40,022 nt of DNA, taken from positions 1-40,022 of the forward strand of contig JAJYMI010000078.1 in NCBI GenBank assembly GCA_021787125.1, written 5' to 3'. This DNA is from Thermoplasmata archaeon. Its GTDB lineage: Archaea; Thermoplasmatota; Thermoplasmata; Thermoplasmatales; GCA-001856825. Every line of letters begins with the position of its first letter. Within the stretch, counting starts at the first letter, position 1. A program made the translations under genes and the position numbers. The notes below the pieces were generated by a model. The model did no database searches, was not told the origin of the DNA, and worked only from the letters and a program-made list of their open reading frames with translations. Positions 16,953 to 24,471 of this stretch are shown here, one piece after another.

Positions 16953-17930
16953 ATGACATTTGAAAAGATCCTTGTAACCGGCGCCGGCGGACAGATAGGC
17001 AGTGAACTGGTGCCTTATCTCTCTGAAGTTTTCGGAAATGACAGAGTGATTCCCTCAGATGTCCGATCCAACTCTAGTGATAATAGATTCATCAGCCTTG
17101 ACGTGACAGACAGGGCGGCCGTCGATTTAGCCATGGACAAGTACAAGATAGATACCGTTTTCCATCTTGCTGCAATTCTTTCTGCCAGCGGAGAGAAGAA
17201 CCCTGAACTAGCCTACAGAGTCAACATCGCCGGTCTCTACAACATTTTTGAATCGGCACTTAAGAACAGGTCGAAGCTTGTCATGACTCCGAGCTCGATA
17301 GGGGTATTCGGACCAGACACTCCAAGGGAGAACGTTCCGATAGAGACCATAACAAGACCCGTTACGATGTACGGAATAACGAAACTCATGGCAGAGTACC
17401 TCGGTAATTATTATCACGCCAGGTTTGGACTGAATGCCAGAGGGCTGAGATTTCCTGGATTGATCTCTTACAAGACTCCCCCTGGCGGAGGAACCACGGA
17501 CTATTCTATTGAGATGATCAGAGAGGCCGTGAAAGGGAAGAATTATGTTTGTTTCCTGAAAGAGGATTCAAAGCTCCCTATGATGTACATGCCTGATGCC
17601 CTACAATCGCTCCTCAAATTGGCTGAGGCCGATGACTCCAGACTCAAGCACAGAACGGACTTCAATATTACATCCTTTTCAATTACACCAAAGCAGCTGG
17701 AAGCAGAGCTGAGAAAACACTACAAGTCTTTCGAGGTGACCTACAGTCCGGACTTCAGGCAAAGAATAGCCGATTCATGGCCCGGCTCTCTGGATGTTTC
17801 AGCCGCAGTACAAGAATGGGATTTCCATCCGAATTACGATCTTCGAGCAACGACTGAAGATATGATCGTCAATCTCGGGGGCAAAATTCGGACGAGAGAA
17901 AGCAACTTTCTAGAGGCGGCAAACAGGTGA
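16953..17930 (+). CDS. tdh: L-threonine 3-dehydrogenase, SDR (GalE-like) type
   Basis: This 325-residue extended short-chain dehydrogenase oxidises L-threonine with NAD to 2-amino-3-ketobutyrate, the KBL substrate. The Rossmann motif is VTGAGGQIGSEL; the catalytic Ser/Tyr/Lys are in MTPSSIGVFGP and TMYGITKLMAEY. The segment RFPGLISYKTPPGGGTTDYS is characteristic of the threonine dehydrogenases of Thermoplasma and Flavobacterium, unlike the zinc MDR type. The TATA-like AAATATTTTTTATTT (16919-16932) lies about 25 nt before the ATG, so it is probably leaderless and has its own promoter. Confidence 0.92.
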   Translation: MTFEKILVTGAGGQIGSELVPYLSEVFGNDRVIPSDVRSNSSDNRFISLDVTDRAAVDLAMDKYKIDTVFHLAAILSASGEKNPELAYRVNIAGLYNIFESALKNRSKLVMTPSSIGVFGPDTPRENVPIETITRPVTMYGITKLMAEYLGNYYHARFGLNARGLRFPGLISYKTPPGGGTTDYSIEMIREAVKGKNYVCFLKEDSKLPMMYMPDALQSLLKLAEADDSRLKHRTDFNITSFSITPKQLEAELRKHYKSFEVTYSPDFRQRIADSWPGSLDVSAAVQEWDFHPNYDLRATTEDMIVNLGGKIRTRESNFLEAANR

Positions 17931-17987
17931 AATGCCACTGTCATGACTCGTAGGTCCAACTACGGATTTGTTCTAAAAGGGTGAGAG

Positions 17988-18890
17988 ATGCAAGAAGAAA
18001 TTGCTCAGGTTCAAGATCTAGAGACGCTTCAGACAAGAGCCCCGTTCCTTATACACCTACCAGACAAGTTTGAACTGAAGAAGGTGACGTACAGGAATGA
18101 GGGACGAAAGTGGGCGACTCTGCGATTTGAGTGCAGAATTGGTGAAGAGAAACTCAGGGTGAAGGAATTCTTTCTAGACTGGTTCTATCCAGGTTTCCCC
18201 AAGAGTTTGATGGATTCCTTTGTCTCGTCCTATTCGAGCGTTAGCAGTGCGACCGTTAAAGAGAGAGTGATATTCTATGGAAAAAACTACAAGGGTAAAG
18301 GAGCCTCTTCTTCTTACTCCCTAGGCACGCAGATCGAGGTCGAGGGTGAAACGGCGGAGAATGTGAAGGAGCTGAGCGAGAGCATGGTTGTTCCATTTAT
18401 CAGCGAAAGGTTCAGAGATTTCCCATTCCATAAACGCTCCTTCTTTGTGAATGGAGGGAAGCCCGAATGGTTTGAGGAAGAGCGCATCTCAAGTCTTTCA
18501 TGGAAGGAGCCGTCAGAGAAGCTGCGCGTGGGCAGTCTCCGTTTGGAATCTGTTGGGTTCTTCAAGGGAGAGAGTCCCACCATCAGAACCATTCTGGTGT
18601 TTTCGGAGGAGTACTACCGTAGGGCCGCGTGGGTGGAGATCGCTTCTACAAATGACCAGACTGACCACTTTGTCTATGACCTCAGGAGGGGAGGAAACTT
18701 TTTCGATCAATATTTTGAGGGAAACCCTGTTGTGGCCTTTAGAAGAGACAGTGGGCCTACTATCGCGAGGTTCAAGGAAGGAAACTTGTTTGTTACCATC
18801 TCACTTTCGCCCATCTTCCAGTATTCTCAAGCCAGAGCCCTGATTGAAGAGCTCAGGAATGCCACAAAGAATCAAGAAAGATTTATCTAA
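17988..18890 (+). CDS. Conserved-looking soluble protein, function unknown
   Basis: I do not recognise this 300-residue protein. It has no signal peptide or membrane segment, and is rich in Glu, Arg, Phe and Ser. Recurrent aromatic patterns (FFLDWFYPGFP, KPEWFEEERISSL, WVEIASTNDQTDHFVYDLRRGG) suggest an all-beta or mixed domain, perhaps duplicated. GGGTGA lies three bases before the ATG. It follows tdh by 57 bases and could be cotranscribed. Codon use looks like its neighbours. Confidence 0.78.
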   Translation: MQEEIAQVQDLETLQTRAPFLIHLPDKFELKKVTYRNEGRKWATLRFECRIGEEKLRVKEFFLDWFYPGFPKSLMDSFVSSYSSVSSATVKERVIFYGKNYKGKGASSSYSLGTQIEVEGETAENVKELSESMVVPFISERFRDFPFHKRSFFVNGGKPEWFEEERISSLSWKEPSEKLRVGSLRLESVGFFKGESPTIRTILVFSEEYYRRAAWVEIASTNDQTDHFVYDLRRGGNFFDQYFEGNPVVAFRRDSGPTIARFKEGNLFVTISLSPIFQYSQARALIEELRNATKNQERFI

Positions 18891-18910
18891 AATTTTTCAC
18901 TACGCATTTG

Positions 18911-19327
18911 ATGATTCTTGATAAGCCAGCCATGATAAAGGATCTACTGGACAAAAGCAAGAATATCGCCGTGGTGGGGATGTCTCCCAACCCAGAACGA
19001 GATTCTAACAAGGTGGGAAAGTACCTGATAGACAAGGGATACAACGTCATTCCGGTAAATCCTACGGTCACTGAAATATACGGGAAGAAAGCATACCCCA
19101 CGATCCTTGAGATTCCAAAAGACATAAAGATAGACATCGTTGATATATTCAGAAATCCCGAGGCTTCCAAGGAAGTGGTGCTGCAGGCTCAGAGTATTGG
19201 TCCCAGAGCCGTCTGGCTCCAGCTTGGAGCGGAGAGCCCCGATGTCATCAAGACCGCACTGTCAAAAAATCTCGATGTAGTCTATGGGATCTGCATAATG
19301 GTCACCCACCAAAAGATGTCAAATTAG
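18911..19327 (+). CDS. CoA-binding-domain protein (YccU-like)
   Basis: This 138-residue protein has the Rossmann-like CoA-binding fold: NIAVVGMSPNPERDSNKVGKYL, NVIPVNPTVTEIYGKKAYPTI and ...VWLQLGAESPDV. It resembles the COG1832/YccU group of stand-alone CoA-binding proteins, with function not well known. I use the ATG at 18911, since the TTG at 18908 adds one residue and is unlikely. No catalytic residues were seen. It lies 21 nt after the previous gene. Confidence 0.85.
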   Translation: MILDKPAMIKDLLDKSKNIAVVGMSPNPERDSNKVGKYLIDKGYNVIPVNPTVTEIYGKKAYPTILEIPKDIKIDIVDIFRNPEASKEVVLQAQSIGPRAVWLQLGAESPDVIKTALSKNLDVVYGICIMVTHQKMSN

Positions 19328-19436
19328 GTGCACTTCACTATTTAAACATTAGTAATATTATTCAATATTTTCTATAAGATATTTGTTATAATAAGCATAT
19401 TCCTCACGCCAGCCGTAATTTTAAAAATAGCACTAA

Positions 19437-19448
19437 CTTTATATATTA
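19437..19448 (+). promoter_or_regulatory. TATA box of the HTa gene
   Basis: CTTTATATATTA centred near 19443 lies about 25 nt before the ATG at 19467, so the message should be leaderless. This is a strong match for a highly expressed chromatin protein. Confidence 0.6.
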
Positions 19449-19466
19449 AATGTAGATAATCTCAAT

Positions 19467-19736
19467 ATGGTCGGAATAAACGAGATTGCCAGAGACATCG
19501 CCAAGAGTTCCGGCGTATCTGTCAGAAGCGCTGAGTCAGTAATTAGAGGAACCTTCAAGGCTATTGTGACGAACATAAACAAGGGACAGAAGGTAAGAAT
19601 CGCAGGATTCGGAATCTTCTCTAGGAAGCAAACAAAGGCAAGGAATGCAAAGAATCCTAGAACAAAGCAAATCATAAAGGTCCCCTCTAAGAACAAAGTG
19701 CACTTCAGTGCATCTTCGAAAATAAAGTACAAGTGA
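19467..19736 (+). CDS. hta: HTa, HU-family chromatin protein
   Basis: This 89-residue bacterial HU-type protein replaces histones in Thermoplasmatales. The HU core is clear: INEIARDIAKSSGVSVRSAE for the N-terminal helices, KGQKVRIAGFGIFSRKQTKAR for the beta strands and start of the DNA arm, NPRTKQIIKVPSKNKVHFSAS for the arm and end. The arm contains the conserved proline region. It packages DNA as a dimer. Acquisition from bacteria by ancient transfer is the accepted view. A T-rich run follows. Confidence 0.95.
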   Translation: MVGINEIARDIAKSSGVSVRSAESVIRGTFKAIVTNINKGQKVRIAGFGIFSRKQTKARNAKNPRTKQIIKVPSKNKVHFSASSKIKYK

Positions 19737-19739
19737 CCT

Positions 19740-19770
19740 TCTTTTAATTTTTATTTTTTTATTTCCTTCC
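19740..19770 (+). terminator. T-rich terminator of hta
   Basis: The sequence after the stop has runs of four, five and seven T residues within about 25 bases, which suits archaeal oligo-T termination. Confidence 0.55.
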
Positions 19771-19868
19771 CTTCTAGGATTTTCTCATAATCTGCTCTGA
19801 ATATCAATGCATGCAGTCACGGAGCTTTGACTGATCAAGCTTTGCCCGAATCCAAGTCTCTCTCAAAA

Positions 19869-19948
19869 TTTAAATACCGCCATCTCATCCAAACATGCAA
19901 GCCATTTTCGTGTATAGGACAGAGATTTTGAAACAAAGCGGTGCGTAA
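19869..19948 (+). CDS. Possible leaderless 17-codon ORF with its own TATA box
   Basis: TTTAAATA at 19869-19876 is followed about 25 nt later by ATG (19895), opening MQAIFVYRTEILKQSGA and stopping at 19948. The TATA-to-ATG distance equals that of other leaderless genes here. A further ATG-CCT-GCT-TAA overlaps the stop. It may be a real small peptide, a leader ORF or chance. Confidence 0.25.
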
Positions 19949-19972
19949 TGCCTGCTTAAGAATAGAGTCTTC

Positions 19973-19989
19973 TTTATAAGGATATATCC
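19973..19989 (+). promoter_or_regulatory. Putative promoter with palindrome GGATATATCC
   Basis: TTTATAAG (19973-19980) is a TATA-like box. It is overlapped on its 3' side by the perfect 10-bp palindrome GGATATATCC (19980-19989), which could be an operator or BRE-blocking site. The predicted start near 20000 leaves a 40-60 nt leader before the small ORF. Confidence 0.4.
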
Positions 19990-20058
19990 GCATTTTTCAG
20001 GACGGCAATCGCACAAAGCAAGATCAAGCAGTAAGCGAAAATGGTTGTGGGTGTTTTT

Positions 20059-20208
20059 ATGAAAACAATAGAGAGTTTGACGGATTTTTTAGTAGGAATC
20101 TTTGTCACGTCCTACTATAGTATCTGCGGAAAAATTGGAGATTGTTCAGACAGGTCTGCTGTATCTTTGGCATTCTCTAACTTCGGAAAAACAGGAGGTG
20201 AAATCTGA
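20059..20208 (+). CDS. Small orphan protein of 49-55 residues, coupled to the next gene
   Basis: The reading frame starts at ATG 20059 with GGGTG five bases upstream (49 residues), or at ATG 20041 (55 residues). It ends TGATG, so its stop overlaps the next start, and its own last codons contain the GGAGGTGA ribosome-binding site of that gene. The peptide (KTIESLTDFLVGIFVTSYYSICGKIGDC...) has a mildly hydrophobic stretch and two cysteines six residues apart. No homolog was recognised. The coupling favours a true gene over a chance ORF. Confidence 0.5.
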   Translation: MKTIESLTDFLVGIFVTSYYSICGKIGDCSDRSAVSLAFSNFGKTGGEI

Positions 20209-20765
20209 TGGTTTCGAAGTGGAAGATTTATGTCAAAGATAGGGAAAATCTGAGGACCCTCCTCAACCTTCTGATGGCAAACAGAGAAACCGAGGTAACA
20301 ATAAGAAGGAATGAGGGATTGGTTTTATACGTGAGTGATGACGGAACTGTAGGGGAAATTATCCTGTACGCTCGTGAAGAACTAGGCAACAAAATTGAGC
20401 GTGTTTCTCTCGATTCTGATTGGAGGGAGAATGTGTTCCTGTTCAACAAACCGAGACACGTCTTGGATTCTGTATTCCCCTTCTTGCTGGAGACGGCCTT
20501 TGTTTTGATAAAGGGGGATGCAATACACCTGAAAGTTGAGAGGTACCACACCTTCAATCCCTTTAAGAAAAAACGACTCGGTTCCAAGAGCAAGAGAGTG
20601 CTGTACAGAGTAAAGCTGTTCGTTCCAATATTGGTCAGAGACTATTCAAGTAGGAACGGGCGACAGTGTTTAACGTTTGAAAGAAAGAACCACTTGGTAT
20701 TGACAAGCTTTGAGCTGTCATCACTGATAAATGGAGGTGGCACGGATGGATTACTGGCCATATGA
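20208..20765 (+). CDS. Orphan protein upstream of HerA-like ATPase
   Basis: This 185-residue protein is unknown to me. It has an N-terminal KWKIYVKDRENLRTLLNLLMA helix-like part, a beta-rich middle (EVTIRRNEGLVLYVSDDGTVGEI) and a basic patch FKKKRLGSKSKR near residues 120-130. It could be an N-terminal accessory domain of the ATPase expressed as a separate chain, a nuclease partner or an adaptor. The start ATG at 20208 overlaps the small ORF; the stop at 20765 overlaps the ATPase start. This tight coupling suggests a complex. Confidence 0.8.
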   Translation: MVSKWKIYVKDRENLRTLLNLLMANRETEVTIRRNEGLVLYVSDDGTVGEIILYAREELGNKIERVSLDSDWRENVFLFNKPRHVLDSVFPFLLETAFVLIKGDAIHLKVERYHTFNPFKKKRLGSKSKRVLYRVKLFVPILVRDYSSRNGRQCLTFERKNHLVLTSFELSSLINGGGTDGLLAI

Positions 20766-22395
20766 AAATGGTCTTCCTTTCCCACTGAGAGAGAAGAGAA
20801 TACGCTTCCCGCCCGAATTCCTGGAAAACCACTCACTCGTTCTCGGAAAGACCGGGACGGGAAAATCAAATCTGCTGGTGCAGCTAATTCGTTTGTACGA
20901 AGAGGCAGGGAAGACCGTCGTGGTGTTTGATCCCCACGGTGAACTGTGGAGGTACGGAAGCCCCGACTCTTCCATCATCACCCTTTCGCCCTATTCCGGT
21001 GAGGACGTTGGCTACCTCAAATTTAACATGATGTCAGTTCTCCCCTACCAGAGCGAGAGAGAAAAGCTGATCAACGAAGAGCTTGTCGTTCAGACTCTAA
21101 AGGACATATTCTCAAACGAATCTGCTTTTTCGATAGGCACCTGGGGACCAAGGATAGAACTGATATTTACGGTAATGACAAGGCTACTGCTGAAATACAA
21201 GATCAGTCCAACCATCCAGGATCTCTCAGATCTACTCTTGAACTTCTACAAGAGGAAGGATTTCGCCTCTTCCCTTGAACCAGAGGAAAAGACTGAGTTC
21301 TTCTCCATCTTCAATCAGGGATATGACTTCATTTCCTCCACCGTCAACAAGATACTGCCACTGATTTCAAACGAAGTTTCGAAGAACCTTTTTTCATCAA
21401 GAGATGACTTCTTCGATATATCCAAATTGAGGAATACTGTCTATGTAGAGCTATCGGGTGAACATTCGCCTTCTTCTCTTTCTAAGCCATTTTCAATTAT
21501 GCTCCTGTACAAGATCTGGAACAATGTAATACTCAAGAGGATGAGAGACATTGTTCTCGTTATGGACGAGTTTCAGATGGTATCCCCTCACATCTCCCAG
21601 AGGATAGTTGCTGAAGGGAGGAAGTTCTCGCTCTGGACGGTTATGGCGACACAATCACTCTTCGGGCTGGATCCCGTCCTTGCATCCAGCATAAAAACCA
21701 ACGTTCACAATTTCTTTCTCTTTCAGCTATCAAATGAGGATGCAAACTTGTTTAGACACGACGGCAGGACGATGAGAAATCCAGACTTCCATCGCTTCAA
21801 TTGTCTTGTCCCCAGAACCGACAGTTTATTCTCCGGAACGACAATTCTGGCCGCCCAGACAAAGGAATTCTCGGTTGACAGGGAGTTTTATGATTTTGAA
21901 ACCGGCAAAGAATGCATTGATCAGGAAGTTCCAGAGAATATAGACCCCGCAAGGTTGAGTCACCTTATCTCACTGGGACTTGCAACCGTTGTGGATGGAA
22001 ACGTTCACTTGGAGCAAGAGTACTTTGAGAAGATAGGTTCAAGACACAAGAGAGGAAGCGAGTCCATGTTTCATAGATACCTTGTGACGAGGTCATACTT
22101 CTTCTTCAAGAAGAGGGGATACGAGGTGTACGAAGGAATAGATTATGACGGGCACAGACCAGACCTGGTGGTGATGAAAGATGACGAGAAGATACCGGTA
22201 GAATGTGAATATTCAGATTTCGAAAAGAAGGGAAGAATAAGAGAGAAGATGAGTTTCTACCCGAATGTGATATTTTCTGCCTTCAGGGAAAGAAAAGGAG
22301 AGTTACCACCCGGTATGGGTCTCCTGTTGATTCCGCCGATAGGCGATCAATCGGAGCCGGAATTTATAGAACCTCAGAAAGAGATGGGTGTGTAG
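20746..22395 (+). CDS. HerA/VirD4-like ATPase with C-terminal PD-(D/E)XK-like domain
   Basis: This 549-residue protein has a RecA/FtsK-like motor: Walker A LGKTGTGKSN at about residues 34-43, FDPHGELW, Walker B IVLVMDEF near 267-274 and the sensor MATQS. This is the HerA/DUF87/VirD4 group, which moves DNA or unfolds substrates. The last 120 residues (FKKRGYEVYEGIDYDGHRPDLVV...IPVECEYSDFEKKGRI) resemble a PD-(D/E)XK nuclease fold: PD near 473 and ECE near 486, where a canonical enzyme has ExK. Similar ExE forms occur in conjugation and replication-relaxation proteins. I start at ATG 20746 because GGAGGT lies seven bases upstream; an ATG at 20731 also exists. No membrane helix was seen. Confidence 0.85.
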   Translation: MDYWPYENGLPFPLREKRIRFPPEFLENHSLVLGKTGTGKSNLLVQLIRLYEEAGKTVVVFDPHGELWRYGSPDSSIITLSPYSGEDVGYLKFNMMSVLPYQSEREKLINEELVVQTLKDIFSNESAFSIGTWGPRIELIFTVMTRLLLKYKISPTIQDLSDLLLNFYKRKDFASSLEPEEKTEFFSIFNQGYDFISSTVNKILPLISNEVSKNLFSSRDDFFDISKLRNTVYVELSGEHSPSSLSKPFSIMLLYKIWNNVILKRMRDIVLVMDEFQMVSPHISQRIVAEGRKFSLWTVMATQSLFGLDPVLASSIKTNVHNFFLFQLSNEDANLFRHDGRTMRNPDFHRFNCLVPRTDSLFSGTTILAAQTKEFSVDREFYDFETGKECIDQEVPENIDPARLSHLISLGLATVVDGNVHLEQEYFEKIGSRHKRGSESMFHRYLVTRSYFFFKKRGYEVYEGIDYDGHRPDLVVMKDDEKIPVECEYSDFEKKGRIREKMSFYPNVIFSAFRERKGELPPGMGLLLIPPIGDQSEPEFIEPQKEMGV

Positions 22396-22715
22396 CCCTC
22401 GCCGAGAAGGGCTACCATTCTACCCGAGTATGCTTCCAGATTTATCCCTTGGAGCTTGAGTTCTGTGTCTATCTTTGCATTCTGAGCGATGAATATACAT
22501 GCGGAGTCAACAACACCGTACCCTACCAGTTTCTTGATCTTTTCAGCCCTCTCTCCGGTGGCACTTGCAAGAAGCAACTCGCTTGGTCCGAAGAAAAGCA
22601 GCTTTACCTTTTCAACCATCTTGTTTTCGGTCATCCTGAGTGCCGAAGTGATCGCCATATCGAATCTCTGCTCGGCCTCTTTTCCACTCATAACGATGTA
22701 GAGTACTTTGGTCAT
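22374..22715 (-). CDS. DsrE-like small protein
   Basis: This 113-residue protein has the DsrE/DsrF fold pattern: KVLYIVMSGKEAEQRFDMAITSALRM, VKLLFFGPSELLLASA, AEKIKKLVGYGVVDSACIFIAQNA and a C-terminal LEAYSGRMVALLGEGYTPISF. Such proteins handle sulfur transfer or act as peroxiredoxin-like proteins. I start at ATG 22715, because an upstream TA-rich box near 22744 suits a leaderless message; the frame is open further to 22763. The single clearly placed cysteine (SACIF) could be the sulfur carrier. Its 3' end overlaps the ATPase by 22 bases, convergent. Confidence 0.72.
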   Translation of the reverse strand: MTKVLYIVMSGKEAEQRFDMAITSALRMTENKMVEKVKLLFFGPSELLLASATGERAEKIKKLVGYGVVDSACIFIAQNAKIDTELKLQGINLEAYSGRMVALLGEGYTPISF

Positions 22716-22795
22716 GCTGACTTCATCAAGTATGTGAGAATAATTTTTTCTGTCCTTTTTCAAAAGGATTTTTGTGCAAATCCTGATACAGTTCT

Positions 22796-23272
22796 GTGGA
22801 AATATTCATAGATGGGAACTATTCGAACATTCGGTTCTCTTCAGCTCACTTCATCCCTGGTGACTGGAAGTGTTCGAGGATACACGGCCATGACTACTCA
22901 ATATCGGTAAGAATTGTTGGATCGATGGATGACAAGTCGTATTTTCTAGATTTCTCTAAGGCAAAATCAAATCTGAAGGAAATTGCGGACTTTCTGGATC
23001 ACGGAGTTCTCATTCCGGAGAAGAGAAAGGGGATTATTCTTGAAGAGAAGGAAGAGAATCTGAACGTGAAACTCGAGGGCAAGATTTATAGCTTCCCACA
23101 GGAGGAGTGCAGAGTCATACCTGTGAAGGACACCACAGCGGAATGCCTGAGCGAGTACATACTCGATAAGTTTGTCAAATCACTGGAACAAAGAGTTGAA
23201 GAGATAGAGATTGAAGTTCACGAAGGACCTGGCCAGTATGCAAAATCGAAATGGAAACATGAGGGCCGTTAG
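22796..23272 (+). CDS. queD: QueD-like 6-carboxytetrahydropterin synthase
   Basis: This 158-residue tunnelling-fold enzyme makes carboxytetrahydropterin for preQ0 (archaeosine). Zinc histidines are in SSAHFIP and RIHGHDYS, the catalytic cysteine in WKCSRIHGH, and the DHGVLIP motif and TAECLSEYI follow. The start is GTG at 22796. Some archaeal paralogs (PtpS-III) act on other pterins, but the overlap with queC points to the preQ0 path. queE is not in this window. Confidence 0.9.
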   Translation: MEIFIDGNYSNIRFSSAHFIPGDWKCSRIHGHDYSISVRIVGSMDDKSYFLDFSKAKSNLKEIADFLDHGVLIPEKRKGIILEEKEENLNVKLEGKIYSFPQEECRVIPVKDTTAECLSEYILDKFVKSLEQRVEEIEIEVHEGPGQYAKSKWKHEGR

Positions 23273-23966
23273 CCTTCTGTCAGGAGGACTGGATAGCTCT
23301 ACCCTCCTATCCCTTGTTGTCTCTAGGGGTTACGAAGTTGTAGCACTATCGTTTGATTATGGACAGAGACACAGCAGAGAACTTGATTCCGCAAGAAAGA
23401 TTGCAGAGTATTACAAGGTGGAACACAAGATAATGAAAATAGACCTGAGACCTATCGGAGGAAGCGCGCTTACAGAAAATATCTCAGTTCCTGATGTCGA
23501 TCTTGAGAACATAGGTAAGGATATCCCGGTCACCTACGTCCCTGCAAGGAATACCATATTGCTATCCATTGCACTTGGTCTGGCTGAGGTTACTGATTCT
23601 TCCAAGATATTCATAGGAGCGAATGCCTTGGATTACTCGGGATACCCGGACTGCAGGCCGGAGTATTTTGATTCAATTAACGAAACGTTCAGTCTCGCCA
23701 CCAAGAAAACAGTAGAGGGAGGGCACATCGAGGTCGAGGCGCCACTTTTGAAGTACTCGAAGGCCGATATTGTGAGGCTTGCCGTCAAACTTGAGACACC
23801 ACTCGGTCTGACTTGGTCGTGCTATAAGGGAGGGAAAAAGGCGTGCGGAGTGTGCGATTCCTGCAAACTCAGGTTAAAGGGCTTCATGGAGGCTGGTTCT
23901 GAAGACCCCATAGAATACGAAACCGTTCCCGCATTCTACAAGAAATACTTGAATACGAGAGAGTAG
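23259..23966 (+). CDS. queC: 7-cyano-7-deazaguanine synthase
   Basis: This 235-residue PP-loop enzyme makes preQ0 from carboxydeazaguanine with two ATPs. The PP-loop is LSGGLDSSTLL, followed by ALSFDYGQRHSREL and FIGANALDYSGYPDCRPE. The four-cysteine zinc site is at the end (CYKGGKKACGVCDSCK). I start at ATG 23259 (MRAVSLLSGG); upstream in-frame ATGs at 23238 and 23211 would put extra residues before the loop. The 14-base overlap with queD suggests coupling. Confidence 0.94.
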   Translation: MRAVSLLSGGLDSSTLLSLVVSRGYEVVALSFDYGQRHSRELDSARKIAEYYKVEHKIMKIDLRPIGGSALTENISVPDVDLENIGKDIPVTYVPARNTILLSIALGLAEVTDSSKIFIGANALDYSGYPDCRPEYFDSINETFSLATKKTVEGGHIEVEAPLLKYSKADIVRLAVKLETPLGLTWSCYKGGKKACGVCDSCKLRLKGFMEAGSEDPIEYETVPAFYKKYLNTRE

Positions 23967-24045
23967 AAGACCGAAGCGGTAAATCGCCGACTGAGTGATG
24001 CAACTCTTTAGGAAAAGGAATTAATCCAAATTACACTGACGGAAC

Positions 24046-24441
24046 GTGATTAAGGATCTTGAGATCACTTCGATAGAGGGGAGGAGATATGCTCCTATCG
24101 ATACTAGACCACAGGAAGTTAGAATAGACCAGAATCTCACTATAGTAGACGTAAAGCGGGAAAATGAGTTCTCAAGGATAGTCTACAAATTCACTTCGTC
24201 ATTTTCGACTCTTGGGACAATTTCCCTTGAGGGTACTTTGCTTTACCAGGGAACTGACGAAATTGACGTCAAGTGGAGAAAGGATAAGTCACTTCCAGAC
24301 AACGTAGCCAACGAAGTACAAACTGCGATATTCTCTTCGTCTGTCATAGAGACGATACTGATAGCAAGGGACCTGCGCCTCCCGCCTCCAATTCCAATGC
24401 CTACATTACAAAAGAAGAAAGACGTAGTGGGATTTGGCTGA
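24046..24441 (+). CDS. Conserved archaeal protein, possibly SecB-like
   Basis: This 131-residue protein begins with GTG at 24046. It has a beta-sheet pattern (IVYKFTSSFSTLGTISLEGTLLYQG), a helix with WRKDKSLPDNVANEV and an end with LRLPPPIPMPTLQ. That proline-rich end after a long helix resembles archaeal SecB-like proteins, which may act as chaperones. I hold this weakly, since no sequence signature is specific. It converges on the tfs gene. Confidence 0.8.
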   Translation: MIKDLEITSIEGRRYAPIDTRPQEVRIDQNLTIVDVKRENEFSRIVYKFTSSFSTLGTISLEGTLLYQGTDEIDVKWRKDKSLPDNVANEVQTAIFSSSVIETILIARDLRLPPPIPMPTLQKKKDVVGFG

Positions 24442-24471
24442 TTTTTAAGAAATAGGAAAGATGGGTCGACC

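Noticed and set aside
19740-20040. tRNA or attachment site next to the HerA cassette
   Set aside because: No cloverleaf, TTCRA motif or flanking direct repeat could be found by eye, so mobility is not shown.
23992-24040. CTGAGTGATGC with a later CTGA as a box C/D RNA
   Set aside because: No upstream C box at the right distance, and D' and C' would touch.
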